Positions 62,721 through 64,000 of a DNA stretch of 64,000 nucleotides are shown here, piece after piece; the stretch's first letter is position 1; each line of letters begins with the position of its first letter. Both the position numbers and the translations under genes were made by a program. Source of the stretch: Candidatus Opimibacter skivensis (GTDB lineage Bacteria > Bacteroidota > Bacteroidia > Chitinophagales > Saprospiraceae); assembly GCA_016721905.1 (NCBI GenBank), contig JADKHH010000007.1:124001-188000 (forward strand). The letters are read 5' to 3'. The notes below the pieces were generated by a model. The model was not told the origin of the DNA, did not search any database, and saw only the letters and a program-made list of their open reading frames with translations.

Positions 62721-62972
62721 TCAAATGTAATACTTCAGGCTATGAACCCGCGCAGCAAATGCAGTGGCCCGTAGCTTATTTTCTGAAGGCGAATACTGCC
62801 TCAGTTCTGCGCCCCTTTGAGGAGTAAGATTAAGTGGTTTTGGCTCGTTAGGTGTAATGGACATCCATGTATGCGCTGGCTTACCCTGGATAGTCCTGCC
62901 TTCATTAAAAGTCTGTCTGCCGGAGACCGTTTGGTCAGCATCATTGATGCCTGTGGGTAGTTGCCTTCTCAT
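62721..62972 (-). CDS. Small protein, unknown function, coupled to the cupin gene
   Basis: An 83-residue frame (GINDADQTVSGRQTFNEGRT, PLNLTPQRGAELRQYSPSEN). Its start ATG overlaps the stop of the cupin gene by one base (TAATG), which suggests real translation. There is no signal peptide, motif or known family. It could be the remains of a longer protein. Confidence 0.4.
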   Translation of the reverse strand: MRRQLPTGINDADQTVSGRQTFNEGRTIQGKPAHTWMSITPNEPKPLNLTPQRGAELRQYSPSENKLRATAFAARVHSLKYYI

Positions 62973-63310
62973 TATTCGTATCCGCTCTTGATGACCGTCA
63001 GGATCATTTTAAAACGTCCATCTGGCTTGATATGATGAGATGCATGCGCCGGGATGATGATCGATCCTCCGGTGAGCAGAAAATTGGATTTTCCGGCGAT
63101 GATGATTTCTGCCTTTCCTTCAATGATCTGGGCGAAGGTGTCGAAAGGAGAAGTTTTTTCCGTCAAGCCTTCACCGACATCAAAGGACATGACACTGATA
63201 TTGCCGGTTGATTTTTTCAGGATCGTCTTGATCACTACAGCGTTGGGAACATACTCGATGATCTCGACGGTAATGTGTGCTATTGATTTTTCTAATTCAG
63301 GATTTTCCAT
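62972..63310 (-). CDS. Cupin-domain protein
   Basis: The start is the ATG at 63310 (MENPELEKSIAHITVEIIEY); a longer frame is possible but lacks the domain start. The 112-residue cupin has both motifs: GEGLTEKTSPFDTFAQIIEG (motif 1, with Thr-Ser in place of the usual His) and GGSIIIPAHASHHIKPDGRF (motif 2, His-x2-His-His). A small single-domain cupin is often a binding protein or a redox sensor. The missing motif-1 histidines suggest an atypical metal site. A start overlap with the next gene is noted. Confidence 0.85.
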   Translation of the reverse strand: MENPELEKSIAHITVEIIEYVPNAVVIKTILKKSTGNISVMSFDVGEGLTEKTSPFDTFAQIIEGKAEIIIAGKSNFLLTGGSIIIPAHASHHIKPDGRFKMILTVIKSGYE

Positions 63311-63430
63311 CAGGTACCGGTCAGTGACGTGTTTTAACTTTACCAAAGATGGATAGATCAGCAAGGATAACCATTACATAATATCCGGAAAGTCTTATAT
63401 AATTCACATCACATGCCCGGGTTGAAGCAT

Positions 63431-63463
63431 AAAAAAAGGGCCTCCCTGTGTAAGGAGAGGCCC
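63431..63463 (-). terminator. Rho-independent terminator of the right-edge gene
   Basis: A stem GGGCCTC/GAGGCCC (63438-63444 with 63457-63463) lies 50 bp after the stop of the gene at 63515. Read on the minus strand it is followed by a seven-T run. Confidence 0.85.
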
Positions 63464-63514
63464 TCTGACGTGCCCTGGAACAAAATCCCAGGCTCTTCTC
63501 ACCTAAAGTTTATT

Positions 63515-64000
63515 CTATTCATTTCGGATGATCATGATCCCCTTTGTATAGAATTCCGCTTCTGACCGCAATTGGACCAGATAGCTTCCACTTGAAAGGA
63601 TTGCCGCGTCAACCTGATGAATATTATACCCCTTATGGGCAAGTATCCTGTTTGTTGACAACGTCTGGCCCAGGTAATCCATCACACTGTAATCAACCAT
63701 TCCTTCTTGTCCGGATTCAAAGCCTATGTTGATGGTCTCCTTGGCAGGGTTTGGCCACAAGGTGAATTTTTGTATTCCCCGACTCGTTTCATGCTTAGCT
63801 TTCAATATTGAAGGGGTTTCCATGGGTTCCGGATGTACCAGGCTACTGCCAGTCTCTATATTGCCGGCAATCGGTAATTCGAAAGCTTCGATGCAAGACA
63901 GGAGGGTCATACACATCGTAATGCAGCCAAACGTATCCGTTACGGTCAATATAACTTTCACATCTGCCCATCCCATATAGATAGCTATCTCTGGCGTTCC
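63515..64000 (-). CDS. C terminus of a T9SS-secreted protein (cut by right edge)
   Basis: The frame is open to the right edge. The last 161 residues show the end of a domain (VKVILTVTDTFGCITMC) and a type A T9SS sorting domain (LWPNPAKETINIGFESGQEG, MDYLGQTLSTN, SSGSYLVQLRSEAEF, GIMIIRNE). The rest lies outside the window. Likely a large surface or extracellular protein. Confidence 0.85.
   Translation of the reverse strand, partial: GTPEIAIYMGWADVKVILTVTDTFGCITMCMTLLSCIEAFELPIAGNIETGSSLVHPEPMETPSILKAKHETSRGIQKFTLWPNPAKETINIGFESGQEGMVDYSVMDYLGQTLSTNRILAHKGYNIHQVDAAILSSGSYLVQLRSEAEFYTKGIMIIRNE

Noticed and set aside
1..64000. rRNA, tRNA genes
   Set aside because: No tRNA-like T-loop and acceptor arrangement or rRNA sequence was recognised by reading; a covariance search was not possible.

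Overview
The window looks like chromosome of a Bacteroidota bacterium, most like the Saprospiraceae. Supporting signs are T9SS C-terminal sorting domains on several large secreted proteins, a TonB receptor with a carboxypeptidase-regulatory-like N-terminal domain, VGIG-type fibre proteins, Reg_prop sensor blades, TAnnTTTG promoter elements, almost no Shine-Dalgarno sequences, and moderate GC. No rRNA, tRNA or CRISPR array was seen. Two large genes run off the edges.

Layout. 0-5.5 kb: a truncated Reg_prop sensor, a secreted fibre-like protein, a small membrane-anchored protein, and a TonB receptor behind a small His-rich protein. 5.5-6.7 kb: a REP-associated tyrosine transposase (RAYT) gene among four 66-72 bp palindromes. 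They share one 30-bp core, but each copy carries its own, different, self-complementary arms. 6.7-11.3 kb: a bestrophin-like membrane protein, an MBL-fold hydrolase, a CoA-transferase and a CarH-like MerR/B12 regulator. 11.4-21.7 kb: two giant T9SS substrates (one with five 228-residue DUF4397 repeat units) around a P-type ATPase. 22-29 kb: TlpA-like thioredoxin, membrane protein, DUF885-like lipoprotein, MscS channel and two META-domain proteins. 29-32 kb: a B12-dependent (class II) ribonucleotide reductase with two facing DnaA boxes upstream, then about 1 kb of tandem non-coding repeats. 32.9-40 kb: a T9SS serine hydrolase, DUF6544 protein, and a fibre-protein/T9SS-protein pair. 40-43.3 kb: YitT protein, frameshifted HD protein, decayed IS110 element. 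43.6-48 kb: small lipoprotein, YqhA protein, CotH-like T9SS protein, response regulator. 48.3-55.9 kb: a seven-gene TetR-controlled RND efflux operon with a perfect palindromic operator on its promoter. 56.8-64 kb: MFS transporter, GT-C glycosyltransferase, cytochrome c, CHASE3 kinase plus receiver, cupin pair, and the C terminus of another T9SS protein.

Two themes run through the window. First, intergenic DNA is full of repeats: palindromic RAYT-type elements, hairpins, direct repeats of 86-370 bp, and dispersed short-word repeats. Second, at least five genes carry one-base indels, mostly in short homopolymers (38.6, 41.2, 42.4-42.8, 54.5-54.8 and 62.0 kb, possibly also 33.0 kb). This pattern fits residual long-read assembly error as well as real gene decay, so those genes are annotated here as interrupted, with the repaired reading described.

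The strongest candidate for something undescribed is the RAYT locus with constant-core, variable-arm palindromes. A second palindrome with a different core but the same architecture lies at 17.86-17.92 kb.
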